Below, piece by piece: positions 42,384 through 52,174 of a stretch of DNA of 64,000 nucleotides; the stretch's first letter is position 1; each line of letters begins with the position of its first letter. Under the pieces are notes generated by a model. That model saw nothing but the letters and a program-made list of their open reading frames with translations, did not search any database and was not told the origin of the DNA. The stretch comes from JAYFRL01 sp034925905 (lineage in GTDB: Bacteria > Bacillota > Clostridia > Lachnospirales > Anaerotignaceae). A program made the position numbers and the translations under genes. The stretch lies in NCBI GenBank assembly GCA_034925905.1, contig JAYFRL010000003.1, positions 62,001-126,000 on the forward strand, read 5' to 3'.

Positions 42384-43274
42384 ATGACACCAAGAGAAAA
42401 GCTTAGAGAAATGCTGGTTAAAAGAGAAAAAATCATGGCACCTGGAGCTTATGACGCATGGTCTGCAATGCTTATTGAAAAAGCAGGCTTTCCGGCGGTT
42501 TATATGACGGGCTACGGAGTTTCCGCAAGCATGCTGGGGAAGCCTGATATAGGCCTTTTAACTCAGACAGAAATGACAATGGCTGCAAAAAACATCTCAG
42601 AGGCCGTAAATCTTCCGGTTATAGCAGATGCGGATACGGGCTATGGTGGCAACTTAAATGTTATAAGAACGGTTAAGGAATATGAAAAAGCAGGAGTTTC
42701 GGCGATACAGCTTGAAGATCAGGTTTTCCCGAAACGCTGTGGCCATATGGAAGGCAAGGAAGTAATATCAAAGGAGGAAATGGCGGCAAAAATAAGGGCT
42801 GCTGCTTATGCAAGGAAAGATAAAAACCTTGTTATTATCGCAAGGACAGATGCCAGAGCCATGCTTGGATTTGACGAGGCTTTAAGCCGTGCGAAGGCTT
42901 ATGTAGAGGCCGGGGCAGACGTTATATTTTTCGAAGCTCCTCAATCTGTTGAGGAAATGAAAAAAGTTGCAGCCGAGCTTAAAGTACCTCTGCTTGCAAA
43001 CATGGTTGAAAAGGGCAAAACTCCCTTACTTACCGCCGATGAGCTTACCAAAATGGGCTTTAACCTTATAATATATCCGGCGTCCTTGCTTTATACAGCA
43101 ACAAATGCACTTAATATAATGCTTAAGCGCCTTAAAGATGAAGAAACAACTGCAAATATGCTTTCAGATATGATTACGTTCGGAGATTTTAATGATTCTA
43201 TAAATCTTGCAAAATTAAGAGATATAGAAAAATCCTTTACAAGACAATCGGTTTACGATAAAATAGTTATGTAA
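42384..43274 (+). CDS. Isocitrate lyase / PEP mutase superfamily enzyme
   Basis: The 296-residue TIM-barrel enzyme has PGAYDAWSAMLIEKAGF, the Mg-binding DADTGYGG (about 84-91), QLEDQVFPKRCGHMEG with the catalytic KRCGH loop, and ARTDARA. It belongs with 2-methylisocitrate lyase, oxaloacetate decarboxylase and 2,3-dimethylmalate lyase; which of these is not decidable from motifs alone. No propionate-catabolism genes (prpC, prpD) are near. GGAGGG precedes ATG 42384. Confidence 0.8.
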   Translation: MTPREKLREMLVKREKIMAPGAYDAWSAMLIEKAGFPAVYMTGYGVSASMLGKPDIGLLTQTEMTMAAKNISEAVNLPVIADADTGYGGNLNVIRTVKEYEKAGVSAIQLEDQVFPKRCGHMEGKEVISKEEMAAKIRAAAYARKDKNLVIIARTDARAMLGFDEALSRAKAYVEAGADVIFFEAPQSVEEMKKVAAELKVPLLANMVEKGKTPLLTADELTKMGFNLIIYPASLLYTATNALNIMLKRLKDEETTANMLSDMITFGDFNDSINLAKLRDIEKSFTRQSVYDKIVM

Positions 43275-43299
43275 ACTTATATGCAAAAGGGGGTTTTAA

Positions 43300-43845
43300 G
43301 TGCGTACATTTATTGCAGTTGAATTTAATGACGAACTAAAAAATCATATGGATGGGCTTGCAAAATACATTTCAAAATATTCCAAAACGGGTAACTTTAC
43401 CAGAAGAGATAATTATCATTTAACTCTTAGATTTATAGGTGAGACACCAACAAGCGACATTGAGCTCTTGTGTGAAGCAATACAGGAAACAGCCGTGAGG
43501 AATGAAGGCTTTGAGCTTTTTCTTTCCGAGCTTGGAGAATTTAAACGGGAAAGCAAAAGTGTTGTCTGGGCAGGAATTAAAGATGATAAAAGAGAACTTT
43601 CAAGGCTTGCCTCAAGCCTTGAAAAAAGCCTTGAGCTTCAAGGGTTTCCAAGGGACAAGAAAAAGTTTAGCCCTCATATAACGCTTGGAAGGGAAGTATC
43701 TTTAATTAGGGATTTAAAGTATTTTGAGGACTATATTAAAACTCCTATAATAATTCCATTTAAAAAAATTTCGCTTATGGAAAGCGTAAGAATTGGTCCT
43801 AACCTTGTATATAAACGGGTTTTTTGTTCGGATTTAAAAAAATGA
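43300..43845 (+). CDS. thpR: RNA 2',3'-cyclic phosphodiesterase
   Basis: This 181-residue 2H-phosphoesterase (LigT/ThpR) has two HxT motifs: YHLTLRFIGE (about residue 47) and HITLGRE (about residue 126), which line the active site. It opens 2',3'-cyclic phosphates at RNA ends. It starts at GTG 43300 after GGGGG, 26 nt behind the previous gene. Confidence 0.9.
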   Translation: MRTFIAVEFNDELKNHMDGLAKYISKYSKTGNFTRRDNYHLTLRFIGETPTSDIELLCEAIQETAVRNEGFELFLSELGEFKRESKSVVWAGIKDDKRELSRLASSLEKSLELQGFPRDKKKFSPHITLGREVSLIRDLKYFEDYIKTPIIIPFKKISLMESVRIGPNLVYKRVFCSDLKK

Positions 43846-43850
43846 TTTTT

Positions 43851-43882
43851 AAAAGAGCAGCTTAAAATTTAGCTGCTCTTTT
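43851..43882 (+). terminator. Terminator after thpR
   Basis: AAAAGAGCAGCT and AGCTGCTCTTTT are perfect complements with an 8-nt loop; usable in both directions. Confidence 0.85.
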
Positions 43883-44060
43883 GTTGTGTAAGAAAGTCGG
43901 AGTGAAATTATAGAACTTAGAAAAAACTAGAAATATCAATAGTTTGAGGGTAGTTGGCAAGCAACACATTTAAATGGCATTTTCCATTTGATATTTCTTT
44001 AAATATTGTATTTTTTTAAATTTCGCTCGGCGGAATACAACCTGAAGCGGACATTATCAA

Positions 44061-45590
44061 TTACAACACAGTAACACAATTGCGTCCCCGGTCCTTTGAC
44101 TGATAAAGTGCTTTGTCCGCATTTCCCATCATGTTTTCCAGTGTCTGGCCGGACTGCCTCTTTGTAACGCCTATGCTGACGGTTACATGGAACTGATTAC
44201 CGAAATAGCTGTATACATGCTGATCTGCTTCTGCCAGTAAGGAATTTATCATCTGAAGTATCTCATCATCGTTGAAGCCCGCAAGCAGAGCTGCAAATTC
44301 CTCGCCTCCAAGACGTGCAATCAGGCATTCTGAAGCGAAATGGCTCTTAAGCATCTGAGCAAAATCCCGGATCACAAGATCCCCCGCGGGATGCCCGTAT
44401 TGATCGTTCACATTTTTAAAGTAATCCAGATCCATCATCAGAAGATGCAGGGTTTGGCTGTTCTCCTCGGATTTCAATATCCATTCTCTTCCTGTCTTGA
44501 TAAAGGCTCTCCGGTTGCTAAGTACGCTGAGTTCATCCGTCATGGCCTGTTTCTTTAATTTCTCATTCAGCTGATATATTTCCGTTACGTCGCGAATGAT
44601 TTTTATCCATCCGCGCAGTATATTGTGGTCGTCTATCTTTTCCGTGGTGATACCGTAATAGCGTTCCTCGCCATTTATTCGCAGCTTTATGATATACAGT
44701 TTTGTTTTTTTAAAACCTTCCAGCAAGCTGGGAACCTTTTCAAACAGCACGGAAAGGTCTTTGTTGCCCAAATGGATATCTATTTGTTCAAAAAGCCGTT
44801 TGGCGCTATTGTTGTAGTCAAGAATCCTGTTTTGATGACTTATCAGCAAAATGGCATCGCTGCTGGCCTCAAAGACCTTGCTTCTGGCGACGGATTTAGC
44901 TTCCAGCAGATCATAGCGGGATATGGCCAGAATCATCATAACGCATGTGATAGGGAGACATAAGGCCATATAGTCAACTTGGAATCCGAACGGGTTAAGT
45001 TGCGCGAGAAGCAGTCCCATTACTGCAAAGACAGAGGCTGCAACTATGAGAACAATTTTACCAGCTTCTTTTTCGGCTTTTTTTACGGTATCGAATATAA
45101 ACAGTCCCATGGATATAAAAATCATAGTCGCAGAGTGCGATGCTTGCACATACATCCAGGGTCCGCTTTTCTTTACCAAAAACAATCTTCCAAAGCCTTC
45201 TGCATAATTTATGGATGCAAAATAAAGATGATGATAGTCATTTGTAAACCGAAGTATCAAAGTTATAATTGGAATCGTATAAATCGCCGCGAACAGGAGC
45301 TTCTTGTAACGTGTAAAATGACCGATATACATCAATCCGGTTGTCAGCCACAATGCGGATACAAAGGGGATTCCGATATATTGTATCCGATTCCAGAATA
45401 TAATTTGTGAAGGAGTGGACGAATTTAGCTCCATGGTATAACCGAGTATATAAAAACATACTGCAAAGCATAACAACAAAGCTGTTTTTGTGTAGCTTGA
45501 CCCGTTTAAGGTCTTGATTTGAGCAGCGCAAAAAACTACTGCGATAGTAACGGATAATAAATATAGACTTATTAGGTTGGTCAAAAGCAT
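44061..45590 (-). CDS. Membrane diguanylate cyclase with 7TM and PAS domains
   Basis: The 509-residue protein has an N-terminal seven-helix membrane input region (residues 1-220, histidine-kinase 7TM type), a PAS-like domain (about 225-335) and a GGDEF cyclase (about 345-509) with the active-site GGEEF (RLGGEEFAAL) in the allowed GGEEF form and ANKALYQSK-type end (DKALYQSKDRGRN). It makes cyclic-di-GMP. ATG 45590 is preferred with GGAGG 8 nt upstream; GTG 45599 overlaps that site. The ligand is unknown. Confidence 0.9.
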   Translation of the reverse strand: MLLTNLISLYLLSVTIAVVFCAAQIKTLNGSSYTKTALLLCFAVCFYILGYTMELNSSTPSQIIFWNRIQYIGIPFVSALWLTTGLMYIGHFTRYKKLLFAAIYTIPIITLILRFTNDYHHLYFASINYAEGFGRLFLVKKSGPWMYVQASHSATMIFISMGLFIFDTVKKAEKEAGKIVLIVAASVFAVMGLLLAQLNPFGFQVDYMALCLPITCVMMILAISRYDLLEAKSVARSKVFEASSDAILLISHQNRILDYNNSAKRLFEQIDIHLGNKDLSVLFEKVPSLLEGFKKTKLYIIKLRINGEERYYGITTEKIDDHNILRGWIKIIRDVTEIYQLNEKLKKQAMTDELSVLSNRRAFIKTGREWILKSEENSQTLHLLMMDLDYFKNVNDQYGHPAGDLVIRDFAQMLKSHFASECLIARLGGEEFAALLAGFNDDEILQMINSLLAEADQHVYSYFGNQFHVTVSIGVTKRQSGQTLENMMGNADKALYQSKDRGRNCVTVL

Positions 45591-45860
45591 AAGAAACACC
45601 TCCCTTGAACGTAAATACCGCTATTTATTTGATTATATCATTCCTGATAAATCCTGTCACTCAATTTTGCTCCCAAAGGAAATCATGAAGGTTGCGGCAA
45701 ATTCAAAGGTCGTAAACCCGCATGGATACAGGGGAAATAAAAGGCCGCCGATATAAAATCCATGGTCTTCTTGTCAGGACTGACGAATACGTTTTCCTGT
45801 GTTATTAATTACCATTTTACGGCATATATAATATTAATCATTTTCTTTGAGGAGATTTTT

Positions 45861-47030
45861 ATGCCCAAAAAAGTATTTAATTTATTTGCTGTTTTTATAT
45901 TATGCCTTTCTGTCAGCGTTCCTTGCAATGCTGAAACATATGAAAATTTAACTGAGCTTGGACTTCAAAGTAAATCCCAGATACTTATGGAGGCTGAAAC
46001 AGGGAATATAATATACGAAAAAAACAGCCACGAAAGGCTTGCACCGGCAAGCGTTACAAAAGTAATGACGCTTTTGCTCATATATGATGCGATTGATGAC
46101 GGAAGAATAAAATGGGAGGACACGGTAACAGTAAGTGAACATGCCGCTTCCATGGGCGGGTCACAAGTGTTTTTAGAGCCTTATGAGGAACAGACAGTAA
46201 GAGATATGACAAAATGTATAGCGGTTGCTTCGGCAAACGATGCTTCGGTTGCAATGGCTGAACATATTTCGGGTAGTGAAGATGCTTTTGTTGAAGCTAT
46301 GAACAATAAAGCAAAAGAGCTTGGGATGGAAGATACAACTTTTGTTAACGCATGCGGACTGGATGCGGAAAACCATTTAACAAGCGCATATGACATTGCG
46401 CTTATGTCCAGAGAGCTTATAACCAAACACCCTGAAGTTTTTGAGTTCACAGGGATATGGCAGGATACCATAATACATAAAACAAAAAGAGGCGAGACAG
46501 AGTTTGGGCTTACAAACACAAATAAGCTTTTAAAATGGTATGACGGGGCGACAGGTTTAAAAACAGGAAGCACAAGCAAAGCCCTTTACTGCCTTTCGGG
46601 TACGGCTAGCAAAAACGGTATGGGGCTCATAGGAGTTGTTATGGCGGCACCTGATTTTAAGATACGTTTTCATGAAGTAATGAAGCTTTTTGATTATGGG
46701 TTTGCCAATTATTCTATTGAAAAACATAAGGCTTCCGATTCTTATATAAGCGATGTAAGGATAAACAAGGGAATGGTTGAAACAGCTGAAGCTGTTGTTA
46801 AAGACGATATATATATATTAAAGCAAAAGGGCAAAGAAGCTGAAATATCCGAGGATATAAAAATTGTTCCAAATATAAACGCGCCTGTTGAAAAGGGTGC
46901 AAAAGTTGGTGAGGTTACATATAGGATAAACGATGAAATAGTAGGCCAAAGTGATATCATAATACATGAAGCCATTCCAAAAGCAAATATCGCTTCTATG
47001 TACAGAAGGCTTATTTTAAAATGGAGTTAA
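45861..47030 (+). CDS. D-alanyl-D-alanine carboxypeptidase (DacF/PBP5 type)
   Basis: The 389-residue secreted enzyme trims the pentapeptide of peptidoglycan. After a signal peptide (residues 1-24, VFILCLSVSVPCNA) it has the serine motif SVTK (64-67), SAN (124-126) and KTG (234-236), and a C-terminal beta domain (about 280-370) with a final amphipathic helix for membrane attachment. ATG 45861 is the start because GAGGAG lies before it; the longer frame from 45762 has none. It fits DacF or DacB of sporulating Clostridia. Confidence 0.92.
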   Translation: MPKKVFNLFAVFILCLSVSVPCNAETYENLTELGLQSKSQILMEAETGNIIYEKNSHERLAPASVTKVMTLLLIYDAIDDGRIKWEDTVTVSEHAASMGGSQVFLEPYEEQTVRDMTKCIAVASANDASVAMAEHISGSEDAFVEAMNNKAKELGMEDTTFVNACGLDAENHLTSAYDIALMSRELITKHPEVFEFTGIWQDTIIHKTKRGETEFGLTNTNKLLKWYDGATGLKTGSTSKALYCLSGTASKNGMGLIGVVMAAPDFKIRFHEVMKLFDYGFANYSIEKHKASDSYISDVRINKGMVETAEAVVKDDIYILKQKGKEAEISEDIKIVPNINAPVEKGAKVGEVTYRINDEIVGQSDIIIHEAIPKANIASMYRRLILKWS

Positions 47031-47033
47031 TAA

Positions 47034-47065
47034 AAAAGCAGCTATGAAAATCCATAGCTGCTTTT
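47034..47065. terminator. Bidirectional terminator after the carboxypeptidase gene
   Basis: AAAAGCAGCTATG and CATAGCTGCTTTT: a 13-bp stem with a 6-nt loop; it touches the 3' end of the convergent XRE-S24 gene. Confidence 0.85.
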
Positions 47066-47675
47066 ATAATATTGCTCTGACTTCAATAACCCTGCCTAAT
47101 ATTTTAAAGGCTTCGTCTGAATTTGTTTCAGAAACCAATATTGGTTCAAAGGCTGGGTTAAGGGAAATTAAAGCCGCACCAAAAGACTGGGAAGTGTATT
47201 TCCGGCATATTGCCGACCGACCGGGAATAAGAAGGATTACCACATCTCCATTTCTTGCTTTATTGCATTCAATGGCAATAGCGGTGTCTCCTTTCCATAT
47301 CCTTGGTTCCATTGACGAATCGTTTATACGCATAGCAAAGCACTTTCCCTGCTCCGATATCTGGGGGGTTATTTCTTCATAACCTTCAATTTCCCAGTTT
47401 GATTCAACGGGATATGAAGATATCGTTTTATAGACAGGGATTTTAAGCGTACCGGTACTTTCGGATAATATTACGGAAGCTTCGTTTCCAAGCATATAGT
47501 CCACGGAAACATTGAAATATTTTGCAAGCTTCATCAAAATGTCCAGCGAAGGTATTGCTTTTAATGTTTCATATTTTGCGATGGATGATTTATCAAGCTC
47601 AAGAATTGAAGCCAAATCAACCTGAGTAAGATTTTTTGACTTTCTCAGTGATTTAAGCCTTTCGCCGAAGAGCAT
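47064..47675 (-). CDS. XRE-family regulator with S24 (LexA/CI-like) domain
   Basis: This 203-residue protein has an XRE helix-turn-helix (residues 3-60, RLKSLRKSKNLTQVDLASIL, SIAKYETLKAIPS) and a C-terminal S24 fold (about 100-200). The nucleophile Ser is present in NDSSMEPRI, but the catalytic Lys position reads Arg in ICRKY, where LexA has LKR. Autocleavage may therefore be lost. AAAGGAGTT precedes ATG 47675. It lies 17 nt behind scpB, in the same operon. Confidence 0.8.
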   Translation of the reverse strand: MLFGERLKSLRKSKNLTQVDLASILELDKSSIAKYETLKAIPSLDILMKLAKYFNVSVDYMLGNEASVILSESTGTLKIPVYKTISSYPVESNWEIEGYEEITPQISEQGKCFAMRINDSSMEPRIWKGDTAIAIECNKARNGDVVILLIPGRSAICRKYTSQSFGAALISLNPAFEPILVSETNSDEAFKILGRVIEVRAIL

Positions 47676-47692
47676 ATAAACAACTCCTTTGA

Positions 47693-48229
47693 TTATATGG
47701 ATATTTCTTCATAGTCTTCCAAATGGGGAAGCTCTTTTGTTGATGAAAAACCAAAATATCTTAAAAATTCTTCCGTGGTTCCAAATAAAATAGGGCGACC
47801 CGGAGTATCCATTCTTCCTTTTTCACAAACAAGACCTTTTTCAATAAGCCGGTTAACTGCATGCTCTGCACTTACGCCCCTTATTTCTTCAATCTGCGCT
47901 TTTGTTATAGGCTGCTTGTATGCAATAATTGCAAGGGTCTCAAGTAAGGTTTCGGATAAGCCTTGCCTTTCGCTTGAAGAGTACATTTCCTGAAGATAAG
48001 AAAAACATTGAGGTGAGGTGCACATTTGATAAGATCCGTTAAGCTCTATTATTCTTAAGCCTCTTTTTTCTTCATGGTATTTGTCTATAAGTGAATTAAC
48101 TATCGCTTTTGTTGTAGCTTTATCCATTTTTATAGCGGTTGCAATCGATTGAAGTGAAACTGAATCGCCGGATAAAAACAGGAGTGCCTCAACGACTGCT
48201 TCAAGCTCAGAAAGTTTCAATATAATCAC
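47693..48229 (-). CDS. scpB: Segregation and condensation protein B
   Basis: This 178-residue kleisin partner has two winged helices (about 5-80 and 90-165; ETLLETLAIIAYKQPITKAQIEEIRG, VNRLIEKGLV, GRPILFGTTEEFLRYFG). With ScpA it binds Smc to organise and segregate the chromosome. It overlaps scpA by 4 nt at a GTG; a TTG at 48220 with better spacing from GAGG is an alternative start. Confidence 0.93.
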   Translation of the reverse strand: MIILKLSELEAVVEALLFLSGDSVSLQSIATAIKMDKATTKAIVNSLIDKYHEEKRGLRIIELNGSYQMCTSPQCFSYLQEMYSSSERQGLSETLLETLAIIAYKQPITKAQIEEIRGVSAEHAVNRLIEKGLVCEKGRMDTPGRPILFGTTEEFLRYFGFSSTKELPHLEDYEEISI

Positions 48230-48966
48230 ACCTCATTGTTTTTTGCAATCAATATTTCTTCAAATATGTTTTTTTGGTAAACAATAACATCTTTAAGCTT
48301 GATAAGCTCAAGGAGAGCGAGGAATGTTGTTATAACTTCTGCTTTTTCTGTATCTTCTAAAAATATTTCCGAAAAATATAATTTAGGAGTTAAAACAAGC
48401 AGGTTTTTTATGTATTTCATTTTATCCTCAACGCTATATAAATCCCTGTATATGGTTTTGAAACCGCTTCTTATTTTATCTGTTTTAAGCTCTTTTCTTT
48501 TAAGCACTTCTTTGAAAGCCTTAAATATTTCTTCAACAGTAACCCCTGAAAGCGAGCCCGAAATATCCTCAGATGCTTTTATTTCGTGTTTTATAAATTC
48601 AGGCTGCTTATAGAATATTTTTGAAGCGGAAGAAAAGTTTTCGTTAAATGCTTTAGCTGCTTCTTTATATTTTTTATATTCTATAAGCTTTTGAACAAGC
48701 TCTTCTCTTGGGTCTTTTTCGTCCTCGTCTTCTTTGGAAGGGAGGAGCATTTTTGATTTTATTTCTATTAGGGTTGCCGCCATAAGTATAAATTCGCTTA
48801 TATTTTCCGGGTTTATTTTCGAACTGTCGCTTAGATATTCAAGATATTGGTCTGTAATTTCGGAGATAGGGATATCGTATATGTCGATCTCTTTTTTTGT
48901 TATAAGATGGTAAAGCAAATCAAACGGACCTTCAAAAACCTCAAGCCTTATATTTAATGAATCCAC
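48226..48966 (-). CDS. scpA: Segregation and condensation protein A
   Basis: The 246-residue kleisin has the N-terminal FEGPFDLLYHLITKKEIDIYDIPI motif (residues 10-35) and a C-terminal winged-helix end (VITTFLALLELIKLKDVIVYQ). It links the Smc dimer with ScpB. It starts at GTG 48966 after AAGGGG. Gene order M50-like, scpA, scpB is typical of Clostridia. Confidence 0.94.
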   Translation of the reverse strand: MDSLNIRLEVFEGPFDLLYHLITKKEIDIYDIPISEITDQYLEYLSDSSKINPENISEFILMAATLIEIKSKMLLPSKEDEDEKDPREELVQKLIEYKKYKEAAKAFNENFSSASKIFYKQPEFIKHEIKASEDISGSLSGVTVEEIFKAFKEVLKRKELKTDKIRSGFKTIYRDLYSVEDKMKYIKNLLVLTPKLYFSEIFLEDTEKAEVITTFLALLELIKLKDVIVYQKNIFEEILIAKNNEV

Positions 48967-48981
48967 TTTTAATACCCCTTA

Positions 48982-49587
48982 TTAAAATATTATAAAAGTA
49001 AAAAAGTTTGTTATTAAATTTATTATTGGGACAAAAATATAATTAGACACGCCCATGAAAAGAAGGAGTAAAAATACGGCTTGTACAATTTTTTCATATT
49101 GCAGATATTTGAAATATGTGTTGGCAGGCAATATGGCGGAAAGCACTTTGACGCAATCCATAGGAGGAACGGGAGCAAGGTTATAAACGGCAAGACCGAT
49201 ATTATATGTTGCAGTGTATAAGAAAAAGGTCCCCAAATAGCTTATATTTAACGTAAACGAAAATTTATAAAACAATAAAAATAAAAAGGCTAAAATAATA
49301 TTTGAAACTGTAGGCATAATAGCGGTTAGAAGGATTCCTTTTTTTCTGTTTTTATAATATAGGGCTGATGTATTAACAGGTTTTCCCCAGCCGAAGCCTC
49401 CTGTTGCAAAAATTATCACAAAACCTATCGGCTCAAAATGTTTAAGGGGGTTTAATGTTAACCTTCCTTCGTTTTTAGGTATATTATCCCCAAGCTTTGT
49501 TGAAACAAAGGCACGAATAAATTCATGTATTGTTATGGCTATAAATATTGCCGGAATTCTCAAAAGCAAGTTTATTAACGCTTCCAT
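48982..49587 (-). CDS. M50-like (site-2 protease) membrane protein with altered active site
   Basis: This 201-residue, six-helix membrane protein matches the small M50 proteases found before scpA (RLTLNPLKHFEPIGF, FGWGKPVN, NLAPVPPMD). The zinc motif that should be HExxH reads HEFIR (about residues 21-25; CAT to CGT change), so one zinc ligand is missing. NLAPVPPMD keeps the Asp. It may be a pseudoprotease. It starts at ATG 49587 after GAGAGG. Confidence 0.82.
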   Translation of the reverse strand: MEALINLLLRIPAIFIAITIHEFIRAFVSTKLGDNIPKNEGRLTLNPLKHFEPIGFVIIFATGGFGWGKPVNTSALYYKNRKKGILLTAIMPTVSNIILAFLFLLFYKFSFTLNISYLGTFFLYTATYNIGLAVYNLAPVPPMDCVKVLSAILPANTYFKYLQYEKIVQAVFLLLLFMGVSNYIFVPIINLITNFFTFIIF

Positions 49588-49825
49588 ATAAAAACCTCTC
49601 GTAAATTAATATTTTTCTTATGAACATAATAACAAATTTTTGAGCTTTAGTCTACAAAAATATGAATTAAAATCAATTGCTTGTATTACCAGTTTCATAT
49701 AAATTACAAAAAAATCCAAAAATACATGTATAAAAAATCTTTATTTTCTATTATGTTAAACGGTTTTTGACTCTAACTTAGGACATAATAACTATGAAAT
49801 TATTATTTTAAAACGAGGGATTTTT

Positions 49826-51082
49826 ATGTCAAAATTTTTAATAAGGTCAGGGCATTCTTTAAAAGGGACTGTTGAAATCGGAGGTTCAAAAAACGCTGTT
49901 TTGCCAATACTTGCCGCTTGTCTTTTAACAAGCGAGGAATGTACAATAAGAGCCGTTCCAGCTTTAAGCGATGCTTATGCTATGCTTAATATATTAAAAG
50001 AACTGGGAGCAAATGTAAATTTCAATGAAAAAATCGGTAAAGTGACGATTTCTTCTGCAGAAATAAATAAATTTGAAGAGGATTACGAAATAGCCGACAA
50101 AATGCGGGCATCGTTCCTTGTGATGGGACCGCTTATCGCAAGGTTTGGAAAGGCAAAGCTTCCACTCCCAGGAGGCTGCGCCATAGGGACAAGACCCATA
50201 GATTTGCACACTAAAGGGTTTGCCGCAATGGGAGCCAAGGTTAAGCAGGAGCATGGGTATGTTGAGGTAAAAGCAAAAAAGCTTACCGGAGCGTATATAT
50301 ACTTGGATTTTCCAAGCGTTGGAGCCACAGAAAATATAATGATGGCCGCTTCTTTGGCAGAAGGAATAACAACAATAGAAAATGCCGCATGCGAGCCTGA
50401 GATTTGTGACCTTGCAGACTTTATAAACAAAATGGGTGGGAAAATAAAAGGGGCGGGCCGCTCAAAAATAGCTATAGAAGGCGTAGAAAGCCTTAAAGGG
50501 GCAAATCACAAAATTATACCCGACAGAATAGAAGCGGGAACATTTATGGTGGCTTCGGCAATAACTGGCGGGGACATATTGATAAAAAATGTTGTTTTAA
50601 ACCACGTCAGTTCAATTGTTTCAAAGCTTTCCGAAGCAAATATAAGCTGCACTGAAGAAGAAGGTGGGATAAGGGTATTTTCCTCCGGGGGCATAGCCCC
50701 TATAAATATAAAAACAATGCCTTACCCTGGGTTTCCGACAGATATGCAGGCTCCCATAATGAGCTTACTTTCACTTTCAAAGGGGACAAGCATAATAACC
50801 GAAACAATATTTGAAAACAGGTTTTTACATGCAAGTGAATTAAAAAGAATGGGGGCAGATATAAAAATCGACAGCCGTTTTGCTGTTATCAAAGGTGTCA
50901 AAAAGCTTACGGGAACTCAAGTTAAAGCAACAGATTTAAGAGCGGGGGCCGCACTTATACTTTCAGCGCTTGCGGCAGAAGGGGAGACCGAAATAAGCGA
51001 CATATATCATATTGAAAGAGGATATAGCAATATAGATAAAAAGCTCAAAGACTTGGGCGCAGATATGGAAAAAATAGAATAA
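49826..51082 (+). CDS. murA: UDP-N-acetylglucosamine 1-carboxyvinyltransferase
   Basis: The 418-residue cytoplasmic enzyme makes the first committed step of peptidoglycan. Motifs: GGSKNAVLPILAACLL (residues 19-34), active-site Cys118 in PGGCAIGTRP (fosfomycin target), TVGATENIMMAASLAEG-like (here VGATENIMMAASLAEG), and DLRAGAALILSAL near the end. GAGGG precedes ATG 49826. Length and motifs are standard. Confidence 0.96.
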   Translation: MSKFLIRSGHSLKGTVEIGGSKNAVLPILAACLLTSEECTIRAVPALSDAYAMLNILKELGANVNFNEKIGKVTISSAEINKFEEDYEIADKMRASFLVMGPLIARFGKAKLPLPGGCAIGTRPIDLHTKGFAAMGAKVKQEHGYVEVKAKKLTGAYIYLDFPSVGATENIMMAASLAEGITTIENAACEPEICDLADFINKMGGKIKGAGRSKIAIEGVESLKGANHKIIPDRIEAGTFMVASAITGGDILIKNVVLNHVSSIVSKLSEANISCTEEEGGIRVFSSGGIAPINIKTMPYPGFPTDMQAPIMSLLSLSKGTSIITETIFENRFLHASELKRMGADIKIDSRFAVIKGVKKLTGTQVKATDLRAGAALILSALAAEGETEISDIYHIERGYSNIDKKLKDLGADMEKIE

Positions 51083-51094
51083 AACTATAAAAGG

Positions 51095-51114
51095 CTGCCT
51101 TAAGGCAGTTTTTT
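51095..51114 (+). terminator. Terminator after murA
   Basis: CTGCCTTAAGGCAG followed by TTTTTT. Confidence 0.7.
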
Positions 51115-52003
51115 ATATAAGCAAATCCAAATTAAAATCAGGAGTATATAGACTTGATTGTGCGGCTCTTTTTTGCATATATCCGTTTTTAAATCCTAAT
51201 TTAAAAAAATACTCCACAACGCTTTCATATTCAAAGGTTGTGAGCCTACGCGATAGCTCTTTAGTATCCAATGCTTTATACATAGGAGTGTACTGGTTTA
51301 AGAGAGATATATAAATTGAACCAGGCAGATTTTCTTTCATCCAATCAAGAATTTTAAAAGAATCATGTCTTAATCCGGGTAAAACGAGATGCCTTATTAT
51401 AATTCCTTTTTTAAGCAAACCGTTTTCGTTAAATTTATTTTCACCCGTTTGACGGTACATTTCCAAAACGGCTAAGGAAGCGTATTCAAAATAGTCTTTT
51501 GCTCCTGAATATTTAAGAGAATACTGGCTGTCAAAATATTTTATATCGGGGAGATATATATCTATAAGCCCGTCTAAAGATTTAATTGCGTTAAGTTTTT
51601 CATATGAATTTGTATTATATAAAAAGGGTAAATCAAAACCTTTCTCTTTTGCTTTTATGATAGCCTCTCTTATTTTTGTTAAAAAATGCCCGCAGGAAAC
51701 AAGGTTTATATTGTGTGCACCTTTTTTCTTAAGCGCGAAAAATATACTAACAAGCTCATCCGTTGATATGCTTTTGCCCTTATTTTTATTGCTTATTTCA
51801 AAATTTTGGCAAAATATGCATTTTAAGTTGCAGCCCGAAAAAAATATTGTCCCCGAACCATTGGTTCCGCTTATAGGAGGTTCTTCCCACATGTGCAGGC
51901 TGGCCAAGGCAGCGCGCATGTCAATTCCTTCGCCACAATATCCGAGCTGTCCGAGACCCCTATCAACATTGCAACTTCTGGGGCAAATGTTACATTTTTC
52001 CAT
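51113..52003 (-). CDS. Radical SAM protein, PflA-like
   Basis: The 296-residue enzyme has an N-terminal Cys-rich segment (CNICPRSCNVDRGLGQLGYCG), then the radical SAM cluster CNLKCIFC (about residues 59-66) preceded by FFSG, and the barrel. It resembles the PflA/YjjW-like group annotated as activating or modifying enzymes. No pfl-like target lies beside it. The substrate is unknown. Confidence 0.82.
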   Translation of the reverse strand: MEKCNICPRSCNVDRGLGQLGYCGEGIDMRAALASLHMWEEPPISGTNGSGTIFFSGCNLKCIFCQNFEISNKNKGKSISTDELVSIFFALKKKGAHNINLVSCGHFLTKIREAIIKAKEKGFDLPFLYNTNSYEKLNAIKSLDGLIDIYLPDIKYFDSQYSLKYSGAKDYFEYASLAVLEMYRQTGENKFNENGLLKKGIIIRHLVLPGLRHDSFKILDWMKENLPGSIYISLLNQYTPMYKALDTKELSRRLTTFEYESVVEYFFKLGFKNGYMQKRAAQSSLYTPDFNLDLLI

Positions 52004-52174
52004 TTTATTATTCTCCGATTATTTTAAAAAAATTATTTGGTATATTTTATCATATTTTTTATGTTTTTCCAAACAAGCTTATATTTTTTTCCTGTATACT
52101 TTGAAGAAATAGTAATGTATAATCTGTATTATAAAACGACAAAATATCTTTTCAGGCTTAAAGGGGGTTATGCT

